This document shows positions 1 to 9,276 of a stretch of DNA of 62,262 nucleotides, piece by piece (positions within the stretch are counted from its first letter, which is position 1; each line of letters starts with the position of its first letter). The position numbers and the translations under genes are program-made. Source of the DNA: Guillardia theta CCMP2712. Its lineage: Eukaryota > Cryptophyceae > Pyrenomonadales > Geminigeraceae. The notes below the pieces were generated by a model. It saw only the letters and a list, made by a program, of their open reading frames with translations, was not told the DNA's origin and did no database searches. The stretch is from assembly GCF_000315625.1 (NCBI RefSeq), contig NW_005434575.1, positions 62,902-125,163 on the forward strand. The letters run 5' to 3'.

Positions 1-134
1 TTTCCCTCCCTCCCTCCCTCCCTCCCTCCCTCCCTCCCTCCCTCCCTCCCTCCCTCCCTCCCTCCCTCCCTCCCTCCCTCCCTCCCTCCCTCCCTCCCTC
101 CCTCCCTCCCTCCCTCCCTCCCTCCCTCCCTCCC
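1..134. repeat. (TCCC)n microsatellite
   Basis: Almost pure tetranucleotide array of TCCC from the first base to about 134, ending just before the first recognisable exon. It probably lies in an intron of the gene at 174-670 and continues beyond the window. Similar arrays occur at 62208-62262 and, shorter, near 54345 and 56336. Confidence 0.95.
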
Positions 135-173
135 TTCTCCTGCAACTTGTTCTGATCCCTCTGGATTCACCAG

Positions 174-670
174 GTCAACGTACAGGACGTGAGTGAGGAG
201 GTGAAGAGGTCAGGAGAGCAGCAGTGCATGTTGGCGCGACTGAAAACTTGACAGCAACGGGCAAGAGAAGGAGGGGGAGGAGGTCGCGGCAAGTGAGAGC
301 AAGAAAGGTGATGCTGCTGCTGCTGGCGCTCCTCTCGTAACGTGACGTGTCAGAGGACGGCCTGCCCAACGTTGACATGTCGGCGCAAGAGGAGAGCAAG
401 GAAGGCAGCACTGAAGCTGCTAACGGAGAGAAGGGAGGAAGAGGAGGGGTGAGCAACTCCCAGAGCGATCGCTGTTGCTGACTCAAGCTGCAGAGAAATG
501 GAGGCGGAAGGGGAAGGGGTAGGGGTAGGGGAAGGGGAGGAGGAGGAGGAGGTGGTGGTGGTGGTGGTGAGGGAGGAAGAGGCGGAGGACAAGGGGGACG
601 AGGTCCACGGGGGGAAGGAGAAGGTCAACGCAAAGGCAACGAGAGAGGAAGAGGGAAGAGGGGAAAATGA
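174..670 (+). CDS. C-terminal exons of an RGG/GAR-rich protein (5' end outside window)
   Basis: Several short exons can be read on the plus strand. The clearest begins after an AG near 342, runs through an acidic stretch containing NVDMSAQEESKEG and ends at a GTGAGC donor near 450. It joins an exon starting near 493 that encodes an almost uninterrupted run of arginine and glycine (GRGRGRGRG, then GGGRGGG-type repeats) and stops at 668-670. RGG/GAR tails are typical of RNA-binding proteins such as Sm/LSm proteins, fibrillarin or nucleolin, where the arginines bind RNA and are methylated. No folded domain is visible here because the upstream part is missing, so the family cannot be named. The gene is tail to tail with the Wee1-like gene. 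The purine-rich repeat is low complexity, so exon boundaries are only moderately certain. Confidence 0.5.
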
Positions 671-816
671 AGAGAGAGAGCGAGGAAGGAATCAACGATG
701 AGGATTCAAGTCAATTTATTGAACTACATGTCGCTCACGTGCTATCTACATTAATTCACAAGCAAGAGGACAAACGTGCTGGATGTCTTCCTGCCTTGTC
801 CTGTCACTTCAACGCC

Positions 817-1824
817 TCATCTTCTCATCTGTTTCTGCATGAAAGCAATCTTCTCTTCTGCCCGCGCAAGCTTCGCTCGTGACTCCAGCAGCATGTTTCT
901 CAACGCTGCGTCCAGGGCGCTGGGAGCACGAGGAAGGAGGCGGTCCGCTGCATGCTGGTCGTCTTGCAGGAGGGGTCGGGACAAGTTGACCACTTGCTGT
1001 GCGGAAGGGCGTCGGGCCGGGTCAGGGTCCATCATGCTCTCCACTAACTCGCGCAGGTCAGGCGGAAGCTGGTGAGAATGAGCAAGAGATCCTCTCCTTA
1101 CGTCTGTGAACTCACTCCCAGACTCCTGCGACCCTCGTCATCCCCACGCCCTCATTGCAACCCTCTTCTCCCCTTCGTCGTCCTCTCTACTCTCCTCCTT
1201 CCCTCCTCCTCCTCCTCCTCCTCTTTCCTCTTCCTCTCCGTGCCCCTCCTTCCCGTGGCTCCCTTACCGGCAGTCTGCTGACGCATGCAAGCTCGTAGAT
1301 GGAGGCTCCAAGCGAGAACACGTCGCACTTATTCAAATTGACCGGAGAGGAGACGTCGAGAAGCTCTGGCGCTACGTACCTCCGATCTCCCAGCTCCAAG
1401 AGCTCAACCTCCTGCCTGCTCGCCATCCTGTCAGGCTCTACCACCTTGACATGCCCAAAGTCTCCGATCTTGATCCTGCCGGACAAGGAGAGGTAAAGGT
1501 TAGCCGGCTTCATGTCCAGATGCGCCATCCCTACAAGCATGCATCAGCGTATTGCTCCTCCTACCGAAGCAGCACCATGCTCGTGGAGGTACGCGAGCCC
1601 TGACGCTGCCTGGTAGAGAGCCGTCGCCAGTCGCTGAAAGGGAAGTTGCCCTCCTTCTCCCACCCACTCGTCGTGTAGAGTTTTCAGGCAGAGCTCTGTC
1701 TGGATGTAGATGACGTCTTGCTCCTCCCACGCGTTGTAGTAGCGGAGAGCGAAGGGATTGTCCCCTTGCGATGAAAGTGCGTAGATCTCCTAGCCGAGCA
1801 GAGCGCATGAGAGAAGCAGCAGCA

Positions 1825-1877
<53 letters not shown>

Positions 1878-2791
1878 GGAGAAGGCAAGGGAAGGACAAG
1901 GAAGAGAGATTGATTGAGACGACAGAACAGCAGTCTAGCAACGCAAGGATGAGCCCCCCACACCTGCAGCACCCGTTCCCTGTCCTTCCTTCCACTGCAC
2001 ATCTTGTTTAAGACCTTGACAGCATACGGCCAGAGATCCATCTTCCTCACACACTTGTACACCTTCCCGTGTTCTCCCTGACCCAGTTCTTGGATGTTGA
2101 TGAAATCCTACGGGCAATGATCAACCGGCGCAGCTAGGATGGGCCTGTCTGAATCATACCTGCCAAAAGGATGTATGATGAGTGAGGTGCCTCGACATTC
2201 TTGCTACTCCAGCGGATCCTTTAGGCAGACCCTGACATCTGCTTCAGCGCCTGGTAGCTCACAGAAACTAGTCTCCACCACCTTGATAGGACTCGCAGGG
2301 CTGACAGCAAACTCATTCACTCTCTCCTCGCGCTCGTTCCCTGAGCGGCTTTTGAGAAAGTCAGAAGGTCGAAACTGACGGAGGGGGGAGCTGAAGCTGT
2401 GCTCCTGCTGCCAGGACACATGCGGCCGATCGCCCTCGGCCTTGGCTTCGCTCTCTTCTCCTTGGTCCCCTCGTGACGAGCTCCCGAGCTCACTCGACGA
2501 AGTTTCTGATGGGGCTCGAAAGCCCGGGCTGCTGCTGTCGTCACTGCGGGCTCTTCTTGCTGCCCATCCTGTCTTGACTGGCGTTGGGGTGGGCGGGACC
2601 TTGTGGTCGTGAGAAATGCAGGTTGACTCGTATACGAGGAGGAGGAGGAGGAGGAGGAGGGGCAGCAGAGCTCGGGTGCTCCTCATAGCAAGCCGAGGCC
2701 TGATGCGAGCTAGAAGCATCTCAGATGCAGACTTGCTCTCAACCGCCTCTCCAACCTCCTCCTCGCCATCCTGTCCTTCCTTCCTCTTCAA
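817..2791 (-). CDS. Wee1-like protein kinase
   Basis: Four exons join cleanly in frame: 2107-1964, 1789-1576, 1530-1268 and 1125-817, totalling 310 codons. They encode a complete kinase domain: ELGQGEHGKVYKC (Gly loop), YAVK (ATP lysine), YNAWEEQD, HLDMKPANL (catalytic loop), GDFGHVK (DFG), an ELGDRRYVAPE activation segment, then DPARRPSA near the end. The GDFGH followed by E-x-GD-x-R-(Y/F) and the KCVR-x-MD segment after the Gly loop are diagnostic of Wee1, which phosphorylates the Gly-loop tyrosine of Cdk1 and delays mitosis. Introns are 45 to 174 bases. The N-terminal region is taken from the open frame 2791-2204 (Ser/Pro-rich, with a leucine run from a CCT repeat), and its join to 2107 is not resolved. 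A short C-terminal coiled segment ends in KQMRR. The kinase identity is firm; the N-terminus is not. Confidence 0.85.
1827..1876. repeat. (GGCA)n microsatellite in a Wee1 intron
   Basis: About a dozen GGCA units inside the 174 bp intron 1790-1963 of the Wee1-like gene. Its length does not affect the reading frame. Confidence 0.9.
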
Positions 2792-2830
2792 CTGACCACA
2801 AGCCGCTGGTCCTCCCGCCCATCTGCCGGC

Positions 2831-2874
2831 GGCACTGAGGGCCCCGGCCGGGCCCGGCCGGGGCCCTCAGTGCC
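2831..2874. repeat. Perfect 44 bp GC-rich palindrome
   Basis: Bases 2831-2852 are the exact reverse complement of 2853-2874, with no loop. The arm starts GGCACTGAGGGCCCC and the centre is GGGCCC. It lies just upstream of the Wee1-like gene. The words CACTGAG and GGGCCCGG recur in the GC-rich islands elsewhere in the window. Confidence 0.9.
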
Positions 2875-2879
2875 AGGGG

Positions 2880-3757
2880 CACTAGTTTTTCAACTATTGC
2901 TAGTTGCAAGTCTTTACAACAGAGTCTACTTGTCTATTAGTGTTTTAAAACACGTCAACCCGTGTTGTAAACCCGCGCTTGTTTGGAACGTGGCAGTAAC
3001 GTGACTGTATCAGAAATTAACGTGACTGTCATCGAGAGGGTCCCGTGACTTTCGACGGAGCCTGGTATAAGCCGGTCACCGGGTCAAGGAGTGGGGACAT
3101 GATATCCGACATACCCCACCCCCTAATTTCAGCCTAAAACATCATGAATCGGTAGGTACTCTCATGTTTCACTCCCCCAACTTTCTTTTTGATTTGTCCC
3201 GTCTGGCCCTCTGCAGCACAGCATTTGTCGCATGCAGCTGCTTGCTGCTGTTATGCACGGATGACTCCCTTTCTTGACATCATGACCATCCTCGTGCCTG
3301 CTGACCTACTTGATGAGAATGCTGTCAGTTGACTCCTGATGGTTGATTCGGTAGTCCCTCAGCGTTGTCTGTTGTCTGCGCGTGATCTTCAATTCCATGG
3401 GCTCAGCCTGCAGTGTTCACTATGTACCCGTCACTTTTTTTTATGTTGGTATATCTTTGCAATGCGTGATGTGACATCTGACATCATTACGCAGTCTCCA
3501 AACATTTTCATGCAATTCTAACCACATTGACTCTCTAGGCAACCAATTTGTTTGCAAATATGATCCAATGAATCAAGTGAAACGAACATACTGAGAAGAT
3601 CTTGTGATGTATTGTCGTCCCAAGAATTCGAGGGATCACACCTGAAGGTACTTTACATCATTTGCTGTTTCCTATCCTCTACACATTGGACAGCCGAAAT
3701 ACGATTGTTACGTGGTTTGAACAGCAAGTGGTCCACGAGGGGTGTTAATTGCATGTG
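2880..3757. other. Non-coding stretch, no gene seen
   Basis: Mixed-composition DNA with short open frames only. None shows a recognisable domain or convincing splice-joined exons. It separates the palindrome from the first copy of the duplicated RWP-RK unit. Confidence 0.5.
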
Positions 3758-4696
3758 TAATGCTCTAGGCCCTCTCCCACCTGTCGTATCACACCTCCCA
3801 TGCTTGCGCCTAAGGTCGCCCATGTCTTCCCCCGCCGAGGTCAAGGCCCCGCTCAGCGCAACAGGAAGCCCCTCACCTTCGACATCAACAAGATCTCAGG
3901 CCTCTTCCACATGCGCCAGACCGACGCTGCGGACTTCCTTGGCATCTCTCTCACCACCCTCAAGACGGTGTGCAAGCAGCTCGGGGTGACCCGATGGCCT
4001 CACGCCAGGTCCAAGCAGGACGCGAACCAGCCCTACACGGTCGGGTACGTGTGGAACAGCGGGAGCGACATGGAGCTGTACAAGGAGCTGTGCCCGCGGG
4101 CGTTCGGGAGCGGGACGCCGCCGACGCTGACCGACAGCCCTCTCAGGACCGACCAGCATCAGGCGGCACAGGGTGTGCGAGGCGATAGAGGGGGGGTGGA
4201 GAGCGGAGGAGCGAACGAGGAGGACGAGGCGGTAGACGAAGTGGTGATCGACGGCGTGGTCATCCGGGTCAGGGTCAACGAGGAGGAGTTAGCCTGGGAA
4301 GACGACGAGGAAGAGCTACTCGCCATGCACACGGAGCAGCCGGCAGAGCAGGGCGGGGAACCGAGTGCGGGATCAGCGGGGGGAGCTTGGTCGAGGAGGT
4401 TGCCAGCTATCAGTACGAGTCGCCGCCACGAGGCGAGCAACGAGCCCGTCAAAAGGAGGGAGGCACAGGCTCAGAGTGCGACGGGAGAAGGAAAGAGGGG
4501 AGGAGCCTGGAGGCAGCACGAGGAGATGTACAAGGAGGTGATCGAGCACTTGGAGGGGAGGAGCCTGAAGGACACGTACTGGAGAGGGGCTCCTCCACGG
4601 CTTGTGGGCTTCAACTCAGATGCGATACTGCCGGTATCACCAACGTTGCAGGTGGGGCAGCTGCCGGGAGGGAGTCACGGAGACGAGGCCGCTTGT
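3758..4696 (+). repeat. 939 bp direct repeat, copy 1
   Basis: Identical, as far as can be read, to 6341-7279 (offset 2583). Both copies begin at TAATGCTCTAGGCCC and end at GCTTGT, and the flanks differ completely. The unit contains nearly the whole RWP-RK reading frame. Confidence 0.92.
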
Positions 4697-4738
4697 TGCA
4701 AGTGCCCTCAAGGGTTACTGGGTTCCAGATTTCTGTAG
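3800..4738 (+). CDS. RWP-RK domain protein, copy 1
   Basis: Open frame of 312 residues starting at the ATG of MLAPKVAHVFPRRG. Residues about 25-70 form an RWP-RK DNA-binding domain: FDINKISGLFHMRQTDAAD, then LGISLTTLKTVCKQLGVTRW, then PHAR. The family contains plant and algal transcription factors, including nitrogen-response NIN/NLP proteins and gametogenesis factors. Here the signature reads RWPHAR, with an extra residue compared with RWPxRK. The rest is acidic and low complexity (EDDEEELL) with no second domain, and the PB1 domain of NLPs is absent. The last residues (CPQGLLGSRFL) come from sequence outside the duplicated unit, so the C-terminus differs from copy 2. An upstream exon cannot be excluded. 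Domain assignment is firm; whether this copy is expressed is unknown. Confidence 0.75.
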   Translation: MLAPKVAHVFPRRGQGPAQRNRKPLTFDINKISGLFHMRQTDAADFLGISLTTLKTVCKQLGVTRWPHARSKQDANQPYTVGYVWNSGSDMELYKELCPRAFGSGTPPTLTDSPLRTDQHQAAQGVRGDRGGVESGGANEEDEAVDEVVIDGVVIRVRVNEEELAWEDDEEELLAMHTEQPAEQGGEPSAGSAGGAWSRRLPAISTSRRHEASNEPVKRREAQAQSATGEGKRGGAWRQHEEMYKEVIEHLEGRSLKDTYWRGAPPRLVGFNSDAILPVSPTLQVGQLPGGSHGDEAACCKCPQGLLGSRFL

Positions 4739-6340
4739 GCCTTAGTAGCGAGTCAGAATTGGAAGGTTTGTTGGTCAGGGTTTGGGTTGGGTTGCCTATT
4801 TTTGGTATATTTACATCATCGTACAGTATCAGATTCTACAGCAGTTGATCATGTTGGATTCGTTTAGGATGTACGTTCAAAAGCTCTCAATATTTCTCAT
4901 CCCTGTGCTTTTGTGAAATATTTTTTGTTATCTACTATGTATCGTATGGGCATTCTCGCAGGTTGGGATGTGACCAAAGTTCTTTGCTGCTTTGGTGTAT
5001 CTCTGTTTCGTTCGCTTCGTCAGCAATGTTGTAATTTATTCGTCTGTTTTCTTCAATTTTATCTTCAATCTGTTTTTTTTGGCCATATTGCTGCTTATGA
5101 GACCAGCATCATTTATGCTCGATTGTTGAGAGTCGCTAAATATTTAGTTGCTTTGCACAGTCTTTGAATTTTTACACATCTCTTGTTTTTCTTGCAACTT
5201 TAATATTGCGATGTGCTTCTCTTTGTTTTCGGTGTTGTTTGTGTTTTTCCCCCGCCCTAATGCTGTTGAGATGTGGTTTCCTTTTTGCTTTCAACTAACA
5301 TCATCGTAAAACATTTCGAAATATCTGGTTTGTCATCTCTTTTCAATCATCGCCCTGCCTCCCCCTCTCGTTTTTCCTTTCTTGTTTCTCTCTTGTTGCG
5401 CCGCCATTTCTGTCACTCGGCTTAACTCTCGACTGTTTTTTATAGTACTCATTATAGATTAAAAGTGTAATTGTCATCACATCGGGTCCTAATTCTGAGT
5501 CGAAAAGAGTTCTTTTCATGCTCGAGTTAAGAGAGCCAGCCAGTCGAACCCTATCCCACTCAACCTGAGAGGCAGTCAAATGACCCCTCCACCCCTCTTT
5601 TCCCATCAGAAACATGTAAACATGAGGGGTGTTTGTACATGTAGGGCAGACCCACCCCCATCCAACGTCCTCCGCACGTCCTCGGCGGTCCAATTTCCCC
5701 TGCCGTGTTTGTCCCTACCACGATACCGACCACGTCGCATCAAACCATACCCGATTCCTCCCCGCTCCCTCCCTCCCTCCCTTCCCTCCAGCTGCCACAA
5801 TGATCGATGCCCTCTGTCTCATCGCTTTATGCTTGCTTTCTGTTCCTTGCATTTCGCATTGCCTTCATTCAAATGAGTACGCTTTTAACTTGGTAGTCCT
5901 GAATCACAAAGTTGTGCGTGCATGTTCAAAGCAATGCAGACCTCAAGTCAAAAGGAAAGTGAGATATCTTTTCTCTATAATCGTGGAATAAGAATACAAC
6001 TCTCATAAGTTTATATATGCCTAAACGTTGTAGCTGATAAAGGTGTATCATATAGTGTATTAATTATAGTCAAACTGCAAGCACATGGGGCAAGGTTCAC
6101 ATTTTGAGAACAAATCAGATTCTAGTATGTCTTCATAAGGTGAATTTGTTTATCACCAATCAACTTCAATTTTTAGCTCCGCATGCAATGCCTCCATCCC
6201 ACTTGCCCATGCTATCACCATGACGGTCAGTGTCCTAGCAGGACCGAGAAGAAGACAACTGCCTCAAGAGTGAACCCAGAACCAGGTGATATTTGAATCA
6301 GAATAACGTCAACATTGCTTATCACAGCACCATCCTATCA
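4739..6340. other. AT-rich spacer between duplicated units, no gene seen
   Basis: About 1.6 kb, distinctly more AT-rich than its surroundings, with T-runs and a short CCCT tract near 5763-5790. No frame shows a recognisable domain. It is unique to this position and separates the two RWP-RK copies. Confidence 0.5.
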
Positions 6341-7279
6341 TAATGCTCTAGGCCCTCTCCCACCTGTCGTATCACACCTCCCATGCTTGCGCCTAAGGTC
6401 GCCCATGTCTTCCCCCGCCGAGGTCAAGGCCCCGCTCAGCGCAACAGGAAGCCCCTCACCTTCGACATCAACAAGATCTCAGGCCTCTTCCACATGCGCC
6501 AGACCGACGCTGCGGACTTCCTTGGCATCTCTCTCACCACCCTCAAGACGGTGTGCAAGCAGCTCGGGGTGACCCGATGGCCTCACGCCAGGTCCAAGCA
6601 GGACGCGAACCAGCCCTACACGGTCGGGTACGTGTGGAACAGCGGGAGCGACATGGAGCTGTACAAGGAGCTGTGCCCGCGGGCGTTCGGGAGCGGGACG
6701 CCGCCGACGCTGACCGACAGCCCTCTCAGGACCGACCAGCATCAGGCGGCACAGGGTGTGCGAGGCGATAGAGGGGGGGTGGAGAGCGGAGGAGCGAACG
6801 AGGAGGACGAGGCGGTAGACGAAGTGGTGATCGACGGCGTGGTCATCCGGGTCAGGGTCAACGAGGAGGAGTTAGCCTGGGAAGACGACGAGGAAGAGCT
6901 ACTCGCCATGCACACGGAGCAGCCGGCAGAGCAGGGCGGGGAACCGAGTGCGGGATCAGCGGGGGGAGCTTGGTCGAGGAGGTTGCCAGCTATCAGTACG
7001 AGTCGCCGCCACGAGGCGAGCAACGAGCCCGTCAAAAGGAGGGAGGCACAGGCTCAGAGTGCGACGGGAGAAGGAAAGAGGGGAGGAGCCTGGAGGCAGC
7101 ACGAGGAGATGTACAAGGAGGTGATCGAGCACTTGGAGGGGAGGAGCCTGAAGGACACGTACTGGAGAGGGGCTCCTCCACGGCTTGTGGGCTTCAACTC
7201 AGATGCGATACTGCCGGTATCACCAACGTTGCAGGTGGGGCAGCTGCCGGGAGGGAGTCACGGAGACGAGGCCGCTTGT
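6341..7279 (+). repeat. 939 bp direct repeat, copy 2
   Basis: Second copy of 3758-4696. The match starts after a CATCCTATCA flank and stops where copy 1 continues TGCAAGTGCC and this copy continues GGGGAGTTGC. No target-site duplication or terminal inverted repeat is obvious at the edges. Confidence 0.92.
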
Positions 7280-7294
7280 GGGGAGTTGCTCTGA
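6383..7294 (+). CDS. RWP-RK domain protein, copy 2
   Basis: Open frame of 303 residues, identical to copy 1 except at its C-terminus, where the repeat ends and the frame closes with CGELL. The RWP-RK domain (HMRQTDAADFLGISLTTLK, then QLGVTRWPHAR) is intact. With no sequence divergence between the copies, the duplication is very recent or has been homogenised. Which of the two is ancestral cannot be told from this sequence. It is followed directly by a GC-rich island. Confidence 0.72.
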   Translation: MLAPKVAHVFPRRGQGPAQRNRKPLTFDINKISGLFHMRQTDAADFLGISLTTLKTVCKQLGVTRWPHARSKQDANQPYTVGYVWNSGSDMELYKELCPRAFGSGTPPTLTDSPLRTDQHQAAQGVRGDRGGVESGGANEEDEAVDEVVIDGVVIRVRVNEEELAWEDDEEELLAMHTEQPAEQGGEPSAGSAGGAWSRRLPAISTSRRHEASNEPVKRREAQAQSATGEGKRGGAWRQHEEMYKEVIEHLEGRSLKDTYWRGAPPRLVGFNSDAILPVSPTLQVGQLPGGSHGDEAACGELL

Positions 7295-8150
7295 CGATGA
7301 GTGCTGGTTTGGTAGCTGTCAGACTTCGTCCACATAAGAGGCCGGGTTACGACGGTCCGATCAGAGGCTACTGAGAGCGTTGCTTGGCCGAGCGGCAACG
7401 TTGAACCGGTGCATGGCGGTGCGCGGCGTGCTATGATAGCCTTCGGCTTCATTTGGAGTGACGGACCATTCAACTTCGGAATCAGGGCCACTTGCCCCCG
7501 GGCCCGGGCCGGGCCGGCTTTTGTCGGTTCAACGATTCTTGGTCTCCTAGAGTACCGACGGATATATCGCTGATGGATGGCACCATCATGGTAGGCTACT
7601 GAGTGCTCAGCCCGGTGACCCGGGCCCTCCGGGCCGTTCACGGCACACGCAGTGCGTGCCACAGGCTCACTGAGTCAGATCATCGGATGCCACGGCGGTG
7701 GCACCGGGTAACTTAGTAAGGAGCTTGAACTTCCGAAAGAGATCGGACTCAGACGGTGCGGCCGCTCAACTTTCAAGTTTCAGTTGAAGAATGGGTGCCA
7801 TGGCACCAGCCCCGGCGAGCGGCGAGGCAGCCTCGGACAGGAGACTTAAGCGTAACCAATCATGAATACCAAATGCTTGTAACTTGATCTGTTCATGTCA
7901 ATTGAAGTCAAAATCGTCACGGACCCGGCAGCGCCGCGTGTCTGGCAACGGCGTGGCACGCCGAACACGCCGAGACGGCCCGGCCCCGCGGTCCACTAGT
8001 CCGTCAAGGCGCCGCGGGGACTCCGAGGCCGGGCCCGGAACTCTCACTGTCCGCCGGACCGTTCGGAGGCTCCCGGCGGGACCCGGCGGCGGCAGCCGCA
8101 CTGCCGCAATGCCCGCCGGGCGCCCGGGCCTCGCCGCCAATCATATATTG
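7295..8150. repeat. GC-rich palindromic-word island A
   Basis: Non-coding stretch rich in GGGCCCGG/CCGGGCCGG blocks, CTCACTGAGTCAG, and the words GAACTTCCGAA and TTCAAGTTTCAGTTGAA. The same words appear in the islands near 31760, 55100-56060 and 61705-62090. Short open frames are arginine/proline-rich by-products of composition. Confidence 0.6.
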
Positions 8151-8431
8151 GAAAAGAACTTGATCAGCTAATAGAGTTTGTGTTTGAAAATGGCTGACGT
8201 GTGCCGAACCAAGAATGCCGAAGGGGGGAGAGGGCAGGAGGAAGGAGAGAGAGAAGCAGAGCAGATATTTCGAGAGAAGAGATGATAGTGGTAGAGCAGA
8301 GTGGACAGTTTCAGAGGATACCATGCGGGTGGAAAGTGAGAAGGTCCTTGGTTGCTTTGCTAACCATTAGACTGCAGGTGAAGCTTTCGTCTGACTCTCT
8401 TTCTCGGTCAAATTGTTCTTGATGAGCGTCG

Positions 8432-9187
8432 ATGCAAGTCGAAAGAGATGGTGATGGATGTTCGGCTTGTAGTTACATGCTGACAACTGACATTAGGCGT
8501 ACTCTGCTGAACGTCCTTGGAGCAGGCGCAGCAGCTGTGGGTTCAGCTTATCTTATCTATAGGTTTTACAAGAGCTCAACACAAGAGAAGGTGTGCGCCA
8601 TGCTTGCCTCTTCTGTTCTTTCGTCTGTCTTCTTCTGTTCGTTCGTCTGTCTCTGGTTCTTGTCAACTCATTTGACACACTCTTTACAGGAAACTGCCGA
8701 AGTTTCGACGGACCTTGCTCCTCTCCGAGATGCAGTTGGCTCGGCAGAAAGACAGCATGCAAACTCAGAGCAGGAGAAACCCAGCAGACCTGGAGGAGGA
8801 GCTGGAGGAGGAAGAGCGGGAACAGAGCCGGCTGGGCACGTACTCTCGACCCCGAAGCGAGATACCTGGCGAGATGCCGGAGTAGAACAGGCGGGTCAGT
8901 CGCCACAGGCAAACGGGCTCGTGCAGTCGATGCTGTCGCAGGAGACTCTCTTCACTCCGCTCAGACAGCGCGAGTCGTACTACACCAAGTTCCTGGCAGA
9001 GCGAGGAGAGAACCTGCCTGAGGACGAGCTGAATCGATACCGGCGGCAGTTCGGGCTCGTGAAGAAGATCTGCGAAGTGCTAGAGAAGGAGCCCTTCGAC
9101 GTGAACAAGCTGCTGTACTTGATGCAGCTGCTGCAAGACAGCGGAGACCCTCCACCAGATGTCAACTCTCTCACAGCTGCACACTGA
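8432..9187 (+). CDS. PEX19-type C-terminal domain protein with N-terminal membrane anchor
   Basis: Exon 1 (8432-8590, alternative ATG at 8477) encodes a hydrophobic segment, VLGAGAAAVGSAYLIYRFY. A 99 bp intron leads to exon 2, which runs to the stop at 9185-9187. The last 80 residues match the PEX19 C-terminal domain: MLSQETLFTPLRQ, ENLPEDELNRYRRQF, KKICEVLEKEP, then YLMQLLQDSGDPPPDV. PEX19 is the chaperone and receptor that delivers membrane proteins to peroxisomes by docking on PEX3. Canonical PEX19 is soluble and often farnesylated at a CaaX box. Here the C-terminus is SLTAAH without CaaX, and an anchor resembling the PEX3 N-terminus precedes the domain. The middle part is less sure: the spliced frame is open, but another frame of 8690-8890 looks more protein-like (charged, Glu-rich) before hitting a stop. 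Confidence 0.7.
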   Translation: MQVERDGDGCSACSYMLTTDIRRTLLNVLGAGAAAVGSAYLIYRFYKSSTQEKVCAMLASSVLSSVFFCSFVCLWFLSTHLTHSLQETAEVSTDLAPLRDAVGSAERQHANSEQEKPSRPGGGAGGGRAGTEPAGHVLSTPKRDTWRDAGVEQAGQSPQANGLVQSMLSQETLFTPLRQRESYYTKFLAERGENLPEDELNRYRRQFGLVKKICEVLEKEPFDVNKLLYLMQLLQDSGDPPPDVNSLTAAH

Positions 9188-9276
9188 GAGTAGTGTGAAG
9201 ATAAGGGCACAACCTTGCGGCTCATCACAACAAACTCGGTAAAGAGATTTCAAACTCTAGCGAGAGTCTCTGCATA

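Noticed and set aside
3758-7279. LTR retrotransposon formed by the two 939 bp repeats
   Set aside because: The DNA between them encodes no reverse transcriptase, integrase or gag, and the repeats themselves are protein-coding.
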